This document shows positions 6,862-8,531 of a DNA stretch of 8,531 bases, in pieces. A program made the position numbers and the translations under genes. The DNA is from Flavobacteriales bacterium UBA2798 (lineage in GTDB: Bacteria > Bacteroidota > Bacteroidia > Flavobacteriales_D > UBA2798): NCBI GenBank assembly GCA_002351955.1, contig DEHO01000002.1:18448-26978 (forward strand), written 5' to 3'. How positions within the stretch are numbered: the stretch's first letter is position 1; each line of letters starts with the position of its first letter. The notes beneath the pieces were generated by a model. It did no database searches. It worked only from the letters and a program-made list of their open reading frames with translations, and had not been told where the DNA came from.

Positions 6862-8531
6862 TTATCTGATTAAAGTAACAGATCCAATTTTTTCGAATCT
6901 TTTTCCGGTTGAAACTGATTTGGTTTTGACTTTCCAGACATAAACATCGTTTTTTACTTTCAATCCTTTATGCGTTCCATCCCAACCATCATCAAGGGAA
7001 TTTGAAGTGAAGAGCAATTCTCCCCAACGGTTGAATATTTGTAAGGTAAATGCATTGGGATCAATATCGTTTCCATAGACAAAAAACTCTTCATTCAAAC
7101 CGTTACCATCAGGCGAGAATGCATTTGGTGCGTATAAGACGAAGGCTTCATTGATCACAACATTCAAACAAAATGTATCGACACATGCATTCGCATTCGT
7201 TGCAAGCAAACAAACCGGATAAGTACCGGATGTGTCATCAGGAAATTCAAAAGATGGATCAACTAAAACAGAATTCCCGATTCCGGCAAAATCCCACAGG
7301 TAGGCAATTGCGCCTGAACTTTGGTTTGTAAATTGAATTACCGTATTGAAAATTGTTGTGGGTTGCGGGCTTGCAATGAATGATGCGTTTACAGGAGGTG
7401 GGCCAGTAATGGAAGCTGTTGATGTAGTAGAACAATCATTAACATCACGAACCACTATTGAATAATTTCCAACACATAAGCCAACGAACATCCCGTTTGG
7501 TTGGAAAGATGCTCCGCCATCAATTGAAAATAATACGCCATTAGGTGCATTAATAGAAATTGATCCATCACAAAGACCAAAACAGGTTTCATTCACAACT
7601 ACCACTGAAGAAATTGAAATTTGCGGAGGTTGATTCACTACCCATGAGAGCGTGTCTTCCTGACAACCGTTTGCATCGGTAACAACGAGATTAAATGTTC
7701 CTGCACATAATCCAATTGCCTGTGTTGTCGAATTATTAGTTCCCGGAATTCCATTCCAGTTATAGGAATAAGGACCAACTCCCCCGGAAGGAATAACAGT
7801 AGCATTACCATCACAACTTCCAAAACAACTTACATCCACAACCATAAATGAAAGAGAAAGATCGGTGGGTTCTGTCACAACATCACAATCCTGTGTTGTA
7901 CATCCATTGTTATCTGTAACTGTTACACAATAATTTCCTGATGTAATACAATTGGAGGATGCTACCGCAGTAGTCTGGTTACAGTTGTCATTCCACAAAT
8001 AGGTATATGGCACTGTTCCGCCTGAAGCTGTTGCTGTAAGTGATCCATTTGTTCCACCAAAACAAGTAACATTCTGGATTGATCCGATATTTACAACAAG
8101 CGGTGTTGGCTGGCTGATAACAACCTGCATTGAGTTAACACACGATCCAAACCGGACCGCAACATTATAAGTTCCAGCGCAGAGATTGGTCATTACTGAA
8201 TCAAACGTAAAAGTAATACCATCATCAAAGGAAAATTCTGTTCCCGGTTGTTGAGAGGCGAGTGTTATCGTTCCGTCGCAAACTGCATTACATGAAGCGT
8301 TAATATGCGTCTCAGTAAATGCAACCTGACAACAGAGCGGGTTGGTAGATGGAAGAACTGTAACCGTTACCGTTGCTGTATCCGCAGGGCATCCGGCATT
8401 TGCCGGTACGATATAAGAGAAAACTCCACCGCTTGTAAATGCAGCCGGATCAAATATTGCTGATGTAGAAGTGAAGGTGGGACTGAACCATGAACCCGAA
8501 GCATTGGGATTTCCTCCTATGTAAGGAAACA
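6862..8531 (-). CDS. T9SS type B cargo: SprB-repeat surface protein, 3' part
   Basis: The frame is open from the right edge, giving at least 556 codons; the ATG at 8193 lies inside a repeat and is not the start. In order: an Ig-like segment (8531-8350, with FDPAAFTSGGVFSYIVP and TATVTVTV), four SprB-like repeats (8328-7399), a PKD-like domain (7398-7147, with IAYLWDFAG) and a C-terminal sorting domain (7146-6865). The last has the type B signatures YAPNAFSPDGNGLNEEF, LQIFNRWGELLF and DGWDGTHKG, then an aromatic-rich strand and GSVTLIR. Type B cargo crosses the outer membrane through the type IX system and, in Flavobacterium, is linked to PorP/SprF-like partners. The protein is therefore probably an adhesin or other surface-exposed protein; its substrate is unknown. 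The signal peptide and most of the N-terminus lie outside the window. The coding sequence ends 22 nt before a terminator. Confidence 0.92.
   Translation of the reverse strand, partial: FPYIGGNPNASGSWFSPTFTSTSAIFDPAAFTSGGVFSYIVPANAGCPADTATVTVTVLPSTNPLCCQVAFTETHINASCNAVCDGTITLASQQPGTEFSFDDGITFTFDSVMTNLCAGTYNVAVRFGSCVNSMQVVISQPTPLVVNIGSIQNVTCFGGTNGSLTATASGGTVPYTYLWNDNCNQTTAVASSNCITSGNYCVTVTDNNGCTTQDCDVVTEPTDLSLSFMVVDVSCFGSCDGNATVIPSGGVGPYSYNWNGIPGTNNSTTQAIGLCAGTFNLVVTDANGCQEDTLSWVVNQPPQISISSVVVVNETCFGLCDGSISINAPNGVLFSIDGGASFQPNGMFVGLCVGNYSIVVRDVNDCSTTSTASITGPPPVNASFIASPQPTTIFNTVIQFTNQSSGAIAYLWDFAGIGNSVLVDPSFEFPDDTSGTYPVCLLATNANACVDTFCLNVVINEAFVLYAPNAFSPDGNGLNEEFFVYGNDIDPNAFTLQIFNRWGELLFTSNSLDDGWDGTHKGLKVKNDVYVWKVKTKSVSTGKRFEKIGSVTLIR
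7399..8328 (-). repeat. Four tandem SprB-like protein repeats
   Basis: Repeats of about 75-80 residues occur at 8328-8104 (A), 8103-7864 (B), 7863-7627 (C) and 7626-7399 (D). Each begins near a C-F-G-x-C-D-G motif and ends with a V-x-D-x-N-G-C strand and a proline linker. B and C carry the GG-x-x-PY-x-Y-x-W core. A and D carry an FS-(F/I)-D-(D/G)-G core instead, so there are two subtypes in the order II-I-I-II. The repetition is clear in protein but diverged in DNA, so these are old duplications rather than a slippage-prone array. Confidence 0.85.

Noticed and set aside
6862..8193. The ATG at 8193 as the start of the surface protein
   Set aside because: It lies in the middle of an SprB-like repeat, has no signal peptide, and the frame is open upstream to the window edge with matching domain sequence.

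Overview
This window comes from a member of the Bacteroidota. The evidence is a type B C-terminal sorting domain of the type IX secretion system (T9SS) together with SprB-like repeats, a multidomain OmpA-family protein built like PorE, the Bacteroidota-type long PurM, a DUF2851 protein, and TAnnTTTG-like promoter elements. The class within the phylum cannot be fixed from the sequence alone. All recognisable genes are on the minus strand, so transcription runs from right to left. No RNA genes, insertion sequences, CRISPR arrays or attachment sites were seen.

Layout in transcription order. (1) 8531-6862: the 3' part of a large secreted surface protein. Its 5' end lies outside the window, and the frame stays open to the right edge. 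It contains an Ig-like segment, four SprB-like repeats, a PKD-like domain and a type B T9SS sorting domain. It ends at a strong intrinsic terminator (6839-6805). (2) 6693-4591: a 700-residue exported protein with a candidate promoter of its own. It has TPRs, a PD40 propeller, a regulatory-like beta domain and a peptidoglycan-binding OmpA domain, the layout described for the T9SS component PorE. A second strong terminator follows (4571-4534). (3) 4527-1420: a tight housekeeping cluster, purM - prfA - pyrF, joining purine synthesis, translation termination and UMP synthesis, with gaps of 20 and 1 nt. (4) 1346-1: a DUF2851 gene, then the first 24 codons of a small PspC-domain-like gene that overlaps the end of the DUF2851 gene by 11 nt and leaves the window on the left.

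The right half therefore concerns cell-surface display and secretion, and the left half core metabolism and translation. The two are separated by a terminator whose U-tract also holds a candidate purM promoter. Points most worth a second look are: an in-frame ATG...TAA mini-ORF ending directly at the GTG start of prfA, a possible leaderless purM, paired loss of a cysteine pair in one SprB repeat, the nuclease-like and metal-cluster-like residues of DUF2851, and the unannotated PspC-like gene start. No clearly new multi-gene system is visible.
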